Numbered from the stretch's first letter, positions 14,946-23,927 are shown. The stretch: 64,000 nt of DNA from Saccharothrix syringae (GCF_009498035.1 NZ_CP034550.1:7316001-7380000), one strand, 5' to 3'. Numbers and translations are program-made. Notes: generated from the sequence alone by a model not told the origin.

Positions 14946-17831
14946 GTGCGGATCGGCATCCTGGGGCCCCTGGAGGTGCGCGCCGACGACGGCGCGCCGG
15001 TCGCCGTCGGCGGTCCCCGGCCCCGCGCCCTGCTGGTGCTGCTCGCCCTGAACGCCAACCGCGTGGTCGGGACCGACTCGATCGTCGCGGCCCAGTACGG
15101 CGACACCCCGCCCGCCGACGCGGCCGGTGCCGTGCAGGCCCACGTGTCCCGCCTGCGCAGGGCCGTGGGCGGGGTGGTGTTCGAGGGCGGCGGCTACCGG
15201 CTGGTCGTCGACCCCGACGACGTGGACGCGCTCCGCTTCGAGCGACTGGCCGCCGACGGCCGCCGGCTGCTCGCGGCCGGTGCGCACGACCGGGCCGTGG
15301 GCGTGCTGCGGGAGGCGGTCGACCTGTGGCGCGGTCCCGCGCTGGTCGACCTGCCGCACGGCGCCGCCCGGGCCGCCCGGCTGGAGGAGCTGCGGCTCAC
15401 CGCCCTGGAGGATTTGCACGACGCCGAGTCGGCGTTGCCGGGTGGCGCGCCGGTCGCGGAGCTGCGGGCGCTGGTCGCCGCCCACCCGCTGCGGGAGCGG
15501 CTGCGCGGCCTGCTGATGCGGGCGCTGCACGCGGCCGGTCGGCAGGCCGAGGCGCTGGCGGAGTTCTCCGACGTCCGCCGGTTGCTCGCGGACGAGCTGG
15601 GCGCCGACCCCTCGCCCGAGCTGTCCGCCGTCCACCTCGCGGTCCTGCGGGCCGACCAGGCGCCCCGCCCGGCCCGGCCGCCCGCCCAGCTGACCAGCTT
15701 CGTCGGCCGCGCGGCCGAGCTGGACCGGCTCGCCGGGCTGCGGGACCGGCGGTTGGTGACGATCGTCGGTCCCGGTGGTACGGGCAAGACCCGGCTGGCC
15801 GTCGAGGCGGTGGACGAGGCGTGCTTCGTCGACCTGTCCCCCGTCGACGACGGCGCCCTCGTGCCGCACGCGCTGCTCGGCGCGCTCGGCCTGCGGGAGA
15901 CCGGGTTCGCGCCGACCGCCGGCGACCCGGTCCGGCGGCTCGTCGCCGCGCTCGACCGGCCCGCCCTGCTGGTGCTCGACAACTGCGAGCGGGTCGGTGG
16001 CGCGGTCGCCGCGCTGGTCCGGGTGCTGCTGGCCGAGTGCCCGGCGCTGACCGTGCTCGCCACGAGCCGGGAACCGCTCGGCCTCACCGGCGAGGTGCTG
16101 CTCCCCCTCGCCCCGCTCGACGACCCGGCGGACGCGGTGCGCCTGTTCGCCGACCGCGCCGCCGCCGTCCGCCCCGGCTTCGCGGTCACGGCGGACGACC
16201 GCGAGGCCGTAGCCGCGATCTGCGCGGCGGTCGACGGGCTGCCGCTCGCCATCGAGCTGGCCGCGGCGCGGCTGCGCCAGTTCACGGTGGGCGAGCTGGC
16301 CGCGCGACTGGCCGAGCACGGTCCGTTCCGGCTGCTCTCGCGCGGCGACCGCACCGCGGCCGCCCGGCACCGGACGCTGCGCGCCGTCGTCGCGTGGAGC
16401 TGGGACCTGCTCACCCCGGGCGAGCGGTCGGCCGCGGCCCGGTTCTCGGTGTTCGCGGGCGGCGCCCCACCGGCCGCGGCCGAGGCGGTGTGCGGGACCG
16501 AGGACGTGCTCGCCGACCTGGTCGACCGGTCGCTGCTCCTCGTCGACGGCCACCGCTACCGGATGCTCGACACGATCCGGTTGTTCTGCGCCGAACACCT
16601 GGAGGACGCCGACGACGCGCGCCGCGCGCACGCCCGGTACCACCTGGCGCTCGCCCGGCGGGCCGACCCGCACCTGCGGCGCGCGGAGCAGCTCGACTGG
16701 CTCGCGGTGCTCGGGGCCGAGCACGAGAACCTGGTGGCCGCGCTGCGCTGGTCCGTCGACGCCGACCCGGCGACCGGGTACCGGCTGGTGGCGGCGCTGA
16801 CCGCGTACTGGTGGCTGTCCGGTCGGCACGGCCAGGCGCGCGAGGCGGCCGCCGCGCTGCTCGACCGGGACGTGCCGCCGGGGTGCGACGAGGAGTACGT
16901 GGCCTGCGTGGTGCACGCGGCCCCGGCGGAGGCGGCGCACTGGGTGCGGGCGGGCGAGGTCGTGCGCGGGCTCACCGGGCCGGTGCGGTACCCGTTCGTG
17001 ATCGCGCTGTGGGGCATGACCACCGGTCCCCGGCGGTCGGGGGGTCCGCTGCTCGACGCCGACCCGTGGAACGCGGCACTCGGCCGGTTGAGCCTGGCGA
17101 TCCTGCGGGTGCTGGACGGGGAGCCCGGTCGCGGTGAGGAGGAGTTGCGGGAGGTGCTGGCGGTGTTCCGCGGGCTCGGTGAGCGCTGGGGCGCGGCGCA
17201 GGCGCTCGACTGGCTCGGCGAGGTGGCCGGCTGGCGCGGTGAGTGGGGGCGGGCCGGGGAGCTGTGGGCGGAGTCGCTGGCGCACTACGAGCGGTTCGGT
17301 GCGCTGGAGGAGTGCGTCGACGTGCTGTGCCGGCGGGCGGACTGCCTGGTGCGGCAGGGAGACGTGGCGGGTGCCGGGGCGGATCTCCGGCGGGCGGGTG
17401 AGCTGGACCGGTTGGCCGGGCGGGCGGAGTCGCCGGGGGTGCTGCTGGGGCGGGCCGTTGCCGGTGGGCCGGAGCTGTGCTCGCGGGTTCTGGCCGTGGC
17501 GCGGGAGGACTTCGGCGGGACGCCGTGGCGGGTGCGCGCCCTGACCGCGTTGGGGCGGCACGAGGAGGCCGTCGCGGTGGCCCGGGGGTACCCGATGGTC
17601 GCGCCGTTGGCGGGGGCGGTGGAGGGGTTGGCCGGGGTGGTGGCGGCGGAGCGGGCAGCGTTCCTGCTGGGGACGGCGGTGGCGTTGCGGGGCATGGCGG
17701 TGGCGGGCGATCCGGTGGCGTCGGCCGCGGCGGCCAGGGCGACCGCGGCCCTGGGACCGGCCGCTTTCGCCGCGGCCTACGCCGATGGGGCTCGGCAGAG
17801 CCGTGAACAGGCGCTGGCCGCGCTCGGTTGA
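14946..17831 (+). CDS. SARP/AfsR-type transcriptional regulator with NB-ARC and TPR-like regions
   Basis: 961 residues. About 1-92 are an OmpR-type winged helix beginning R-I-G-I-L-G-P-L-E-V and containing H-V-S-R-L-R-R. About 95-240 form the bacterial transcriptional activation domain ending L-L-A-D-E-L-G-A-D-P-S-P-E-L. About 250-540 form an NB-ARC-type ATPase with Walker A G-P-G-G-T-G-K-T near 275-282, Walker B L-L-V-L-D-N-C-E, and G-L-P-L-A-I-E-L-A-A. The rest is helical and TPR-like. GTG 14946 is where SARP homology starts; GACAAT ends 7 bases upstream, so the mRNA may be leaderless. SARPs activate secondary-metabolite promoters, so this is the best candidate regulator in the window. Codon use becomes less biased toward the C-terminus. 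Confidence 0.9.
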   Translation: MRIGILGPLEVRADDGAPVAVGGPRPRALLVLLALNANRVVGTDSIVAAQYGDTPPADAAGAVQAHVSRLRRAVGGVVFEGGGYRLVVDPDDVDALRFERLAADGRRLLAAGAHDRAVGVLREAVDLWRGPALVDLPHGAARAARLEELRLTALEDLHDAESALPGGAPVAELRALVAAHPLRERLRGLLMRALHAAGRQAEALAEFSDVRRLLADELGADPSPELSAVHLAVLRADQAPRPARPPAQLTSFVGRAAELDRLAGLRDRRLVTIVGPGGTGKTRLAVEAVDEACFVDLSPVDDGALVPHALLGALGLRETGFAPTAGDPVRRLVAALDRPALLVLDNCERVGGAVAALVRVLLAECPALTVLATSREPLGLTGEVLLPLAPLDDPADAVRLFADRAAAVRPGFAVTADDREAVAAICAAVDGLPLAIELAAARLRQFTVGELAARLAEHGPFRLLSRGDRTAAARHRTLRAVVAWSWDLLTPGERSAAARFSVFAGGAPPAAAEAVCGTEDVLADLVDRSLLLVDGHRYRMLDTIRLFCAEHLEDADDARRAHARYHLALARRADPHLRRAEQLDWLAVLGAEHENLVAALRWSVDADPATGYRLVAALTAYWWLSGRHGQAREAAAALLDRDVPPGCDEEYVACVVHAAPAEAAHWVRAGEVVRGLTGPVRYPFVIALWGMTTGPRRSGGPLLDADPWNAALGRLSLAILRVLDGEPGRGEEELREVLAVFRGLGERWGAAQALDWLGEVAGWRGEWGRAGELWAESLAHYERFGALEECVDVLCRRADCLVRQGDVAGAGADLRRAGELDRLAGRAESPGVLLGRAVAGGPELCSRVLAVAREDFGGTPWRVRALTALGRHEEAVAVARGYPMVAPLAGAVEGLAGVVAAERAAFLLGTAVALRGMAVAGDPVASAAAARATAALGPAAFAAAYADGARQSREQALAALG

Positions 17832-17858
17832 TCGGTACCGCCACCACCACAGCCCGGC

Positions 17859-18647
17859 TCACCGCCACTCGGTGACGGTGACCTCGTCGCCGACAGCGAT
17901 CTCCCCGGTCCCGAACACCGCCGCCTTCAACCCGAAGCTGACGCCCTCGGTCTCGCGGCGGTAGTCGGCCAGGGTGCGCAGCGGCTCGGGGCCGACGCGC
18001 ACCCCGGTCACCTGGTCGACGAGCGTGACCGCGCAGCGGATGGCCGGCTCGCCGAAACCGATCTCGACGTCACCGACCGCCATCCGCGCCACCCGGTCCT
18101 CGGTGTGCGGCTCCGACCAGCCGCCGACCACGATGTTGGGCCGGAACCGGTCCATCGGCACCCGGGCGGCCCCCCGCTCCGCGATCCGCGCGTTCAGGTC
18201 GTCCAGCGTGGACAGCGACAGCACGTGCAGGGCGGTCGGGTCGATCCCGCTGCGGGCCCGGTTCTCCCGGGCCGGCTCGCGCACCAGGCGCACCGGCGTG
18301 CCGATCGCCTCCGACAGCCACTCGGCCGCCTCGTCGCCCTGGTCGACGCCGGCCCCCGGCCACTTCTCCACCTCGACCGGCCGGGCCGCCCCGTCCACCA
18401 CCACGTCCACCACCAGCCCGCCCGCACCGGGTGCGCTCAGCTCCAGCTTCGCGCCGTCGTGCAGGACCCGGGCCCGGACCGCGGCCAGTTTCGGCGCCTC
18501 GCCCTGCCAGACGATCCCGCCGTCCGGCCCGACCGGCGCGAACAGCCGGTCGTGGAGCAGCCCGGTCGGGGTGACCTCGGCCCGTTCCACGGCGACGCCG
18601 GCGCAGCCCTTGATCGGGTAGAACGTCAGCGCGTGAACGGTTGCCAT
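17859..18647 (-). CDS. MOSC-domain protein (MOSC N-terminal plus MOSC)
   Basis: 262 residues. The N-terminal beta-barrel domain starts with T-F-Y-P-I-K-G-C-A-G and contains H-D-R-L-F-A-P-V; the C-terminal MOSC domain has F-R-P-N-I-V-V-G and E-P-A-I-R-C-A-V-T, with the conserved Cys that in mARC/YiiM-type proteins binds molybdenum. Such proteins reduce N-hydroxylated compounds or deliver sulfur. ATG 18647 is close to a TATTTT box on the same strand, so the message may have almost no leader. It is divergent from the FAD monooxygenase, with an inverted repeat between them. It is probably a detoxifying N-reductase and is not clearly part of the cluster. Confidence 0.85.
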   Translation of the reverse strand: MATVHALTFYPIKGCAGVAVERAEVTPTGLLHDRLFAPVGPDGGIVWQGEAPKLAAVRARVLHDGAKLELSAPGAGGLVVDVVVDGAARPVEVEKWPGAGVDQGDEAAEWLSEAIGTPVRLVREPARENRARSGIDPTALHVLSLSTLDDLNARIAERGAARVPMDRFRPNIVVGGWSEPHTEDRVARMAVGDVEIGFGEPAIRCAVTLVDQVTGVRVGPEPLRTLADYRRETEGVSFGLKAAVFGTGEIAVGDEVTVTEWR

Positions 18648-18668
18648 GCGGCCAAAATACCGCCACCA

Positions 18669-18706
18669 CCGACACCCCTGTCAGCCACTTGTCAGCGGGG
18701 TGTCGG
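18669..18706. promoter_or_regulatory. Inverted repeat enclosing a direct repeat, candidate operator
   Basis: CCGACACCCC (18669-18678) is perfectly inverted at 18697-18706. Inside it TGTCAGC occurs twice (18679-18685 and 18690-18696), 11 bp apart start to start, close to one DNA turn. The element sits in the 82-bp gap between the divergent MOSC and monooxygenase genes and could regulate both. No regulator gene is adjacent. Confidence 0.45.
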
Positions 18707-18729
18707 CCGCCCCGGCGAACCTCCCCGCC

Positions 18730-19881
18730 GTGAAGAACACCACCATGAAGAACACCACCGTCCTCATCTCCGGCGCCGGCATCGCCGGCCCGGCCCTGGC
18801 CCTCTGGCTGACCCGCTACGGCGCCACCACCACCATCGTCGAGAAGGCACCCGCCCCCCGCACCACCGGCCAAGCCGTCGACTTCAAGGGCGCCACCCAC
18901 CGCACCGTCCTGACCAGGATGGGCATCCTCGACGACGTCCACCTCCGCCGGACCGGCGGCACCGACCAGACCGTCGTCGACGCGAACGGCCGCCCCCTCA
19001 CCGTGATCCCCGGCGCGTTCACCGGTGGCGACGTCGAGATCCGCCGCGGCGACCTGGTCGAACTCCTGCACGACCGCACCCGGCAGGGCTGCGAGTACGT
19101 CTTCGGCGACTGGATCACCTCCCTCACCGACACCCCCGGCGGCGTGCACGTCACCTTCGCCCACGGCGCCCCGCGCACGTTCGACCTGGTCGTCGGCGCC
19201 GACGGCATCCACTCGAACGTCCGCCGCCTCGCGTTCGGCCCGGAGGAGGACCACGTCCGCTTCCTCGGCCACCACTACGCCCTGGCCGACCTGGACGTGG
19301 CGGGCGAGCACCTGGTCTACAACGAACCGGGCCGCATGGTCGCGCTCGGCGGTCCGAAGGCGCAGGCGTTCTTCGTCTTCGCCTCGCCCGAACCGCACCC
19401 CCACCGCGCCGACGTGACTACGCAGAAGGAACTGCTGGTCAACGCCTACCGGGGCGGCGGCTGGCGCATCCCGGAGATCCTGGCCGCGGTGCCGGCCGTG
19501 ACGGGCTTCCACCTGGACTCGATCAGCCGCGTCGACCTGGACGACTACGCGCGGGGCCGCGTGGTGCTGCTGGGCGACGCCGCGTACGGCAACACCCTCG
19601 GCGGCTTCGGCACCGGTTTGGCGATCGTCGGCGCCCACGTGCTGGCCGGCGAGCTGCGCCGCGCCGACGGCGACCACACGACCGCGTTCCGCCGCTACAC
19701 CGAGCTGTTCCGCGGCTACGCGGCGGTCGCGAAGAAGGGCAACGCCGGGCCGTTCCTCGCCCCCCGCACCGGGCTCGGCATCCGGTTGCGCAACCTGGTC
19801 TTCGAGCACAGCGCGCTGTTCGGCGCGATGATGCGGTTCACCGACCGGTTCGCCACCCGCATCGACCTGCCGGAGTACTGA
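18730..19881 (+). CDS. FAD-dependent monooxygenase (PHBH/TetX-like)
   Basis: About 383 residues from GTG 18730, or 378 from ATG 18745. It shows the Rossmann FAD motif I-S-G-A-G-I-A-G-P-A-L-A, the NADPH-side D-L-V-V-G-A-D-G-I-H-S-N-V-R, and the ribityl motif V-V-L-L-G-D-A-A-Y-G, all typical of single-component aromatic hydroxylases and TetX-like enzymes. The two candidate starts lie in a 15-base tandem duplication: K-N-T-T is repeated after each start codon. It inserts one oxygen atom into an unknown substrate using NAD(P)H and O2. It is divergent from the MOSC gene and 66 bp upstream of hmo, so it could be a cluster gene or a flanking detoxification enzyme. Confidence 0.85.
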   Translation: MKNTTMKNTTVLISGAGIAGPALALWLTRYGATTTIVEKAPAPRTTGQAVDFKGATHRTVLTRMGILDDVHLRRTGGTDQTVVDANGRPLTVIPGAFTGGDVEIRRGDLVELLHDRTRQGCEYVFGDWITSLTDTPGGVHVTFAHGAPRTFDLVVGADGIHSNVRRLAFGPEEDHVRFLGHHYALADLDVAGEHLVYNEPGRMVALGGPKAQAFFVFASPEPHPHRADVTTQKELLVNAYRGGGWRIPEILAAVPAVTGFHLDSISRVDLDDYARGRVVLLGDAAYGNTLGGFGTGLAIVGAHVLAGELRRADGDHTTAFRRYTELFRGYAAVAKKGNAGPFLAPRTGLGIRLRNLVFEHSALFGAMMRFTDRFATRIDLPEY

Positions 19882-19947
19882 CCGGCGACCGCTGGTGCGC
19901 GACGCGCCCCGGTGGTGTGATGGGACCACCGCGGCGATGGGGGGCGC

Positions 19948-21030
19948 ATGGCAGGCGAGGGGAACCTCCCGGACGTGTGGTCGGTGTCCGACGTGGAGCG
20001 GTTGGCCGCCGCGCGCCTGGCACCGCAGGTGCGGGACTACATCGCGGGCGGCAGCGGTGAGGAGGTCACCGTGGCCGCCAACCGGGCCGCGCTCGACCGG
20101 GTGGCCGTGGTGCCGCGCGCGTTGGTGGACGTCTCGGCCTGCGACACCGGGTGCGAGCTGTTCGGCGCGCGGTCGTCGTTGCCGGTCGCGGTGGCGCCGA
20201 TGGCCTACCAGAAGCTGATCCACCCCGGCGGTGAACGGGCCGCGGCGAGGGCGGCCGGGTCGGCCGGCGTCCCCTACGTCATCAGCACCCTCAGCTCCGA
20301 ACCGATCGACGCGGTGGCCGGCGCGGCCGGCGCGACGTGGTTCCAGCTGTACTGGCTGCGGGACCGCCGCACGGTCGTCGACCTGCTGCGCCGCGCCGAG
20401 GACGCGGGCTGCCGGGCCGTCGTGCTCACCGTGGACGTGCCCCTGCTCGGCCGGCGGCTGCGCGACCTGCGCAACGGCTTCGCCCTGCCCCCGGGCATCC
20501 GACCGGTCAACGTCGACGGCGACGTCGGCGAGCACGTGCCGGGCGACTCGGTGCTGGCCCGGCACACCGCGGCCGTGTTCGACCCGTCGCTGAGCTGGCG
20601 CGACCTGGACTGGCTGCGGGAGCACACCTCGCTCCCCGTCGTCCTCAAGGGCGTCCTCGACGCCGAGGACGCCGACCAGGCCGTCGACCGCGGCGTGGAC
20701 GGCATCGTCGTCTCCAACCACGGTGGCCGGCAGCTCGACGGCGCCGTTCCCGCCGTCACCGCCCTGCCCGAGGTCGTGGCCGCGGTCGACGGCCGGTGCC
20801 CGGTGCTGCTGGACAGCGGCGTGCGCACCGGCGCGGACGTGCTGCGCGCCCTCGCCCTCGGCGCCACGGCCGTGCTGGTCGGCAGGCCCGTGCTGTGGGG
20901 GCTGGGCGCGGGCGGCGAGCGGGGCGTGGCAACGGTGCTGGACCTGCTCCGCGAGGAGCTGGAAACCGCGCTGCGCCTGGCCGGCTGCCCCGACCTCGCC
21001 TCGGCGCGCCGCCTCAGGACCAGGGGTTGA
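19948..21030 (+). CDS. hmo: 4-Hydroxymandelate oxidase
   Basis: 360 residues, FMN-dependent alpha-hydroxyacid oxidase. It oxidises 4-hydroxymandelate to 4-hydroxyphenylglyoxylate, the second step of 4-hydroxyphenylglycine synthesis. Family residues are visible: V-A-P-M-A-Y-Q-K-L for FMN, W-F-Q-L-Y-W-L-R-D, V-V-L-K-G-V with the FMN Lys, S-N-H-G-G-R-Q-L-D-G with the catalytic His and substrate Arg, and L-D-S-G-V-R-T-G. The segments R-R-L-R-D-L-R-N-G-F-A-L-P and Q-L-D-G-A-V-P agree with what I recall of glycopeptide Hmo proteins. The other two pathway genes, hmaS and hpgT, are in this window on the opposite strand, which supports the assignment. Its 3' end overlaps the convergent hydrolase gene by 17 bp. 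Confidence 0.88.
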   Translation: MAGEGNLPDVWSVSDVERLAAARLAPQVRDYIAGGSGEEVTVAANRAALDRVAVVPRALVDVSACDTGCELFGARSSLPVAVAPMAYQKLIHPGGERAAARAAGSAGVPYVISTLSSEPIDAVAGAAGATWFQLYWLRDRRTVVDLLRRAEDAGCRAVVLTVDVPLLGRRLRDLRNGFALPPGIRPVNVDGDVGEHVPGDSVLARHTAAVFDPSLSWRDLDWLREHTSLPVVLKGVLDAEDADQAVDRGVDGIVVSNHGGRQLDGAVPAVTALPEVVAAVDGRCPVLLDSGVRTGADVLRALALGATAVLVGRPVLWGLGAGGERGVATVLDLLREELETALRLAGCPDLASARRLRTRG

Positions 21031-21958
21031 ACCAGGACCTCAGGTAGTCGGCCGCCTCGCGCTGCGCCCGGTGGGCCGCGTCGAGCGCGCCGGTCATGGC
21101 GAAGAAGCCGTGCACCATGCCCGGGTAGCGGGACGCGACCACGGGCACGCCGGCCTCGCGCAGGCGTTCGGCGTACTGCTCGCCCTCGTCCCGCAGCGGG
21201 TCGTGCTCGGCGGTGATCACGAGCGCCGGCGGCAGCCCGCTCAGATCCTCGGCCAGCAGCGGTGACACCAGGGGGTTGCGACCGTCCTCCGGGTCGGCCA
21301 GGTAGTGGGCCCAGTACCAGGCCACCGACCGGTTGTTGAACAGCGCCGGGTCGTCATTGGCGCGCATCGACCCGGTCTCGCCCCGGTAGTCGGTGTTGGG
21401 GTAGACCAGCACCTGGGCGACGAGCGCCGGCCCGCCGCGCTCGCGGGCCAGCAGGGTGACCGCGGCGGCCAGGTTGCCGCCCGCGCTGTCACCGGCGATC
21501 GCGAGCCGGCCGGGGTCGACGCCCAGCTCCGCGGCGTTCGCCGCGATCCAGGACACCGCCGCGTAGCAGTCGTGGACGGCGGCCGGGAACCGGTGCTCGG
21601 GCGCCAGGCGGTAGCCGACGGTGATCACCTGGCACGGCACGGCGTTGGCCAGCGCGCGGCAGATGCCGTCGGAGGTGTCGACGCTGCCCAGCGCCCAGCC
21701 GCCGCCGAAGAGGTAGACCAGGGTGGGCAGCGGGTCGGTGCCGTCGGTGGGGCGGTAGACGCGGACCGGCAGGTCGCCGTCCGGGCCGGGGACGTGGCGG
21801 TCGGTGACGTGGCGCACCGGCTCGCCCGTGCCGGCCGCGGCCCGGACGGCCGCGAGGTCGGCGGCCCGCGCCTCCTCCACGGACAGCGTGTAGAGCGGCG
21901 GCGTGCCTGCGGCGATCACGCGCTCGCGCATCGCGCGCACCTGGGGGTCGAGCGGCAT
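21014..21958 (-). CDS. Alpha/beta hydrolase of the HSL esterase family
   Basis: 314 residues. The nucleophile elbow G-D-S-A-G-G-N and the acid/base region (A-E-H-D-P-L-R-D and H-G-F-F-A-M) are the usual hormone-sensitive-lipase triad. The oxyanion motif reads Y-L-F-G-G-G-W: the common H-G-G-G has Phe in place of His. ATG 21958 is preferred because GGAGG stands 5 bases upstream; ATG 21970 is possible but has a poorer site. It is the last gene of the long leftward operon, 14 bp after the E1 beta stop. It could hydrolyse an ester or thioester intermediate, or remove an acyl group from the final product. The true substrate is unknown. Confidence 0.85.
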   Translation of the reverse strand: MPLDPQVRAMRERVIAAGTPPLYTLSVEEARAADLAAVRAAAGTGEPVRHVTDRHVPGPDGDLPVRVYRPTDGTDPLPTLVYLFGGGWALGSVDTSDGICRALANAVPCQVITVGYRLAPEHRFPAAVHDCYAAVSWIAANAAELGVDPGRLAIAGDSAGGNLAAAVTLLARERGGPALVAQVLVYPNTDYRGETGSMRANDDPALFNNRSVAWYWAHYLADPEDGRNPLVSPLLAEDLSGLPPALVITAEHDPLRDEGEQYAERLREAGVPVVASRYPGMVHGFFAMTGALDAAHRAQREAADYLRSWFNPWS

Positions 21959-21972
21959 GTCCGCCTCCATAG

Positions 21973-22941
21973 TCAGTGCCTCAACACCTTCTGCACCGCG
22001 GTCGCCAGCTGGAGGCGGTCGGGTTGCACGGCCCGGTCGAGCGCCGGGGCGAACGGGACCACCGCGCCGTCCGGCCTGGTCACCCTGGCCGGCGGGGCGA
22101 GCAGGGTGAACCGCTCGGCCGCGGTGGCCAGCACCTCGGCGCCGATGCCGCACGTGCGGTTCGAGTCGTCCACCACGACCAGGCGACCGGTCTTCGCCAC
22201 CGAGGCGGCCAGGCCCTCCCAGTCGAACGGGTACACCGTGCGCGGGTCGAACACCTCGACCGAGACGTCGTCGGCCAGCTCGTCGGCGACCGCGAGCGCG
22301 TCGTGCACCAGGTGCCCGACCGCCACCACCGTGACGTCCTCCCCCGCCCGGTGCACCCGGCCGACGCCGAGCGGCACCGGGCCGAGTTCGGCGTGGTCGA
22401 CGTCGACGCGCACGCCGAGCGCCGCCGCCGGCGCGAACACCACCACCGGGTCGTCGTCCCGGATCGCGGTGACCAGCAGGCCGTAGGCGTCCGCGGGCGT
22501 GGCCGGCACCGCGGTCTTGACCCCGGCGTGGGCGAACAGGCTGTACGGGTGGTCCGAGTGCTGCCCGGCCCAGCCGGTCCGCGAGCCCGAGCCGGTCACC
22601 AGGTAGGTCACCGGCACGCGGGCCTGGCCGCCGGTCATCAGGGAGAACTTGTGCGCCTGGTTGACGATCTGCTCGAACACCAGGAACAGCAGCGACGGGA
22701 CCTGGAACTCGACCACCGGCCGCAGGCCGGCCAGCGCGGCGCCGGTGGCGAAGCCGGTGAACGCCTGCTCCGACAGCGGCGCGTCCAGCACCCGGTCGGG
22801 CCCGAACCGGCCGACCAGGCCCGCGGTCACGTGCGACACGGCCACCCGGACGTCCTCGCCGAGCACGAACACCGCCGGGTCGCGGGCCAGCTCGTCGCCC
22901 AGCGCCCGGTTGAGCGCCTTCTGGTAGGACAGCCACGGCAT
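21973..22941 (-). CDS. Pyruvate dehydrogenase-like E1 beta subunit
   Basis: 322 residues, the transketolase-type beta subunit of a 2-oxoacid dehydrogenase E1. It begins with L-S-Y-Q-K-A-L-N-R-A-L and has V-F-V-L-G-E-D-V near 27-34, D-A-P-L-S-E-Q-A-F-T-G-F-A-T-G (cofactor and subunit contact) and the C-terminal D-P-R-T-V-Y-P-F-D. It works with the alpha subunit directly upstream (TGATG one-base overlap) to decarboxylate a 2-oxo acid, or cleave a ketose, with thiamine diphosphate. No E2 or E3 gene lies nearby, unlike housekeeping complexes. Similar bipartite E1 pairs are known in pristinamycin phenylglycine synthesis (PglB/PglC) and in C2-unit loading onto ACPs in quinocarcin-type clusters (QncN/QncL). 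Confidence 0.9.
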   Translation of the reverse strand: MPWLSYQKALNRALGDELARDPAVFVLGEDVRVAVSHVTAGLVGRFGPDRVLDAPLSEQAFTGFATGAALAGLRPVVEFQVPSLLFLVFEQIVNQAHKFSLMTGGQARVPVTYLVTGSGSRTGWAGQHSDHPYSLFAHAGVKTAVPATPADAYGLLVTAIRDDDPVVVFAPAAALGVRVDVDHAELGPVPLGVGRVHRAGEDVTVVAVGHLVHDALAVADELADDVSVEVFDPRTVYPFDWEGLAASVAKTGRLVVVDDSNRTCGIGAEVLATAAERFTLLAPPARVTRPDGAVVPFAPALDRAVQPDRLQLATAVQKVLRH

Positions 22942-23927
22942 CAGCAACCACTCCCCGGCCGGGGGCGGGTCCCGTCGGCGTACAGGTGCTCCAGGGCGTC
23001 GGCCGGGTCCGGGTGCGGGCTGCCCAACGCGAAAGCCACCGCGGCATCCAATGTGGACTCGATTTCGGCGTCGACCAGGGTGCGGTCCGCACCGGTCAAC
23101 CGGGAACCCTGGATCTCCACCGGGTCCCGCGACCGTCCACTGCGGACCTCCTCGTCGTCGCGGTAGCGGACCCGGGCCCGGTGCTCCCAGGTGTGGTGCG
23201 CGTCGAACCGGTAGGTCAGGCACTCCAGCAGCGACGGCCCGCCGCCGGCGCGGGCGCGGTCCACCGCGGTCCGCGCCGCCCCCAGCACGGCCACCGGGTC
23301 CATCCCGTCCACCGTCACCGACGGCACGCCGAACGCCTCGCCCCGACCGGGGATCGTGCCGGCCACCGCGTCGGCGACGGGCAGGGTCGTGGCGTACCCG
23401 TTGTTCTCGCAGACGAACAGCACCGGCAGCCGCCACAGCGCGGCGAGGTTCAGCGACTCCAGCAGCACGCCCTGGTTGACCGCGCCGTCGCCGAAGAAGC
23501 TCACCGCCACCCGGTCGGCGCCCGCCCGCTTGGCCGCCCACGCCGCGCCGACGGTGATCGGCGCGTTCGCCCCGACGATCGCGTTCGCGCCGAGGATGCC
23601 CAGCCGGAAGTCCGCGGCGTGCATCGACCCGCCGCGGCCCCGGTTCAGCCCGGTGGCGCGACCGGCCAGCTCCGCGAGCACCCGGGCCGGGTCGGCGCCC
23701 TTGGCGAGCACGTGCCCGTGCCCGCGGTGGGTGCTGGTGATCACGTCGTCGGCGCGCAGCGCGGCGCACACCCCGGCGGCGACGGCCTCCTGCCCGGTGC
23801 AGGGGTGGATGCCGCCGACGATGTCGCCGGTGCGCACCAGCTCGACCGCCCGCTCCTCGAACCGGCGGATCAGCCGCACCACCCGGTAGAGGCCGACGTG
23901 GCCGTCCGGCCCGTGGGTGCCCGCCAT
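22941..23927 (-). CDS. Pyruvate dehydrogenase-like E1 alpha subunit
   Basis: 328 residues, the thiamine-binding alpha subunit of a 2-oxoacid dehydrogenase E1. Visible marks are the T-G-Q-E-A-V region near 46-51, the S-T-H-R-G-H-G-H active-site loop, R-G-R-G-G-S-M-H, and the thiamine diphosphate motif F-G-D-G-A-V-N-Q-G ending in C-E-N-N-G-Y. ATG 23927 follows the PhyH gene by 20 bp. Neighbours are hmaS, an ACP and AMP ligases. Two roles fit: decarboxylation of hydroxyphenylglyoxylate or hydroxyphenylpyruvate with acyl transfer to CoA or an ACP, or delivery of a glycolyl unit from a ketose phosphate. Sequence alone cannot choose between them. Confidence 0.9.
   Translation of the reverse strand: MAGTHGPDGHVGLYRVVRLIRRFEERAVELVRTGDIVGGIHPCTGQEAVAAGVCAALRADDVITSTHRGHGHVLAKGADPARVLAELAGRATGLNRGRGGSMHAADFRLGILGANAIVGANAPITVGAAWAAKRAGADRVAVSFFGDGAVNQGVLLESLNLAALWRLPVLFVCENNGYATTLPVADAVAGTIPGRGEAFGVPSVTVDGMDPVAVLGAARTAVDRARAGGGPSLLECLTYRFDAHHTWEHRARVRYRDDEEVRSGRSRDPVEIQGSRLTGADRTLVDAEIESTLDAAVAFALGSPHPDPADALEHLYADGTRPRPGSGC

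Noticed and set aside
12585..17561. A 1658-codon open frame on the minus strand
   Set aside because: It covers the protease in its proper frame and then runs antisense through the glycosyltransferase and SARP genes. The extra part is Arg/Gln/Pro-rich noise typical of GC-rich antisense frames.
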